Of a DNA stretch of 64,000 nucleotides, positions 62,175 through 64,000 are shown one piece after another (positions within the stretch are counted from its first letter, which is position 1; each line of letters begins with the position of its first letter). The notes below the pieces were generated by a model. That model had not been told where the DNA came from. It ran no database searches and worked only from the letters and a program-made list of their open reading frames with translations. The translations under genes and the position numbers were made by a program. This DNA comes from Hydrogenophaga intermedia (GTDB lineage: Bacteria > Pseudomonadota > Gammaproteobacteria > Burkholderiales > Burkholderiaceae_C): assembly GCF_023715105.1 (NCBI RefSeq), contig NZ_JAMBNO010000006.1, forward strand, positions 124,001-188,000, read 5' to 3'.

Positions 62175-62409
62175 GCATGCCCCACACCACCAGGATCAGG
62201 ATGGCGCCGATGACGGAGGCGATGAAGCCGGCGACCTGACCGGGGGCGTAGAGGCCGAGTGCGGCGCCGAGGTAGCTGGCCACGAAGGAGCCGGCCACGC
62301 CAAGCACGGCGGTCATGATCCAGCCCATGCTGTCGTTGCCGGGCTTGAGCATGCGGGCCACGAAACCCGCGATGAGGCCGATGAAGAGGGTGCCGAGAAT
62401 GGACATCAT
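62164..62409 (-). CDS. GlsB/YeaQ/YmgE family stress-response membrane protein
   Basis: An 81-residue protein with three membrane helices (FIGLIAGFVARMLKPGNDSM, IMTAVLGVAGSFVASYLGAA and a C-terminal VIGAILILVVW). Good AGGAAGG ribosome site. Its last 11 bases overlap the PEP-CTERM gene on the other strand. Function of the family is unknown. Confidence 0.9.
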   Translation of the reverse strand: MMSILGTLFIGLIAGFVARMLKPGNDSMGWIMTAVLGVAGSFVASYLGAALGLYAPGQVAGFIASVIGAILILVVWGMLKK

Positions 62410-62495
62410 GGTGCGCGCCTTCCTGTGGGTTGTGGAGGAGGGCGGCCCTGGGGCCGCCGCGGTCCACTGTAGCGCGCCCGGGCGGCGCCGGGGTG

Positions 62496-64000
<1,505 letters not shown>

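Overview
The window is GC-rich, densely packed chromosomal DNA from a betaproteobacterium, most likely a Burkholderiales of the Comamonadaceae type (Hydrogenophaga-like). This is inferred from exbB-exbD-lpxK-kdsB-adk, lexA with a CTGT-N8-CCAG operator, clpS-clpA, tolB-pal-cpoB and hemF-nadD-rsfS-rlmH-maf-rng. It is a reading of gene order and protein style, not a database match.

Layout. 1-0.75 kb: edge of a probable mobile element, with an excisionase-like gene cut by the window start and paired 11-bp repeats, ending at tRNA-Arg(TCT). tRNA-Pro(TGG) follows. 1.0-8.0 kb: glutathione transferase, an unknown protein, and a minus-strand acyl-CoA catabolic operon (hydroxyacyl-CoA dehydrogenase, enoyl-CoA hydratase, Crp/Fnr regulator, APH-type kinase, acyl-CoA dehydrogenase). 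8.1-14.5 kb: FimV-like protein, hydroxyacid dehydrogenase, lexA, asparaginase and small membrane/secreted proteins. 14.5-18.4 kb: lipid A/KDO operon with adk. 18.8-28.1 kb: xseA, sodB, two unrelated isocitrate dehydrogenases, clpS-clpA. 28.2-43.3 kb: a low-oxygen/dormancy island. 43.4-59.2 kb: HerA-like ATPase, yebC-purD, a chain of overlapping housekeeping genes (hemF to rng), msbA and the Tol-Pal genes. 58.1-64 kb: YeeE transporter, tcdA, tRNA-Lys, a complete ISL3-type insertion sequence, a PEP-CTERM protein, a GlsB-like protein and an ABC-F ATPase cut by the window end.

The most interesting part is the 28.2-43.3 kb island. It encodes an FNR protein whose four cysteines have exactly the E. 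coli Fe-S ligand spacing, a sensor kinase/NarL-type regulator pair, a phosphoribosyltransferase, a double universal stress protein, an ADP-forming acetyl-CoA-synthetase/GNAT fusion, Hsp20, a TraR/DksA zinc protein, and an operon of TPP-dependent E1 alpha and beta, a free-standing lipoyl domain, a lipoate-ligase-like protein and a triple-BON protein. Eight FNR-type 14-mers lie upstream of its transcription units. Five have a clear -10 hexamer 21 nt downstream of the box, the geometry of a class II FNR promoter. I infer one oxygen-responsive regulon that sets up anaerobic persistence, with E1/lipoyl chemistry and ADP-forming acetyl-CoA turnover as a possible ATP source.

The insertion sequence (60154-61457) is freshly inserted: it has imperfect 23-bp inverted repeats, a perfect 8-bp target duplication and an intact transposase, and it sits in the T-tract of the tRNA-Lys terminator. 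Starts were chosen from visible ribosome binding sites and stop-start overlaps; uncertain ones are flagged. No rRNA, CRISPR array or replication origin was seen.
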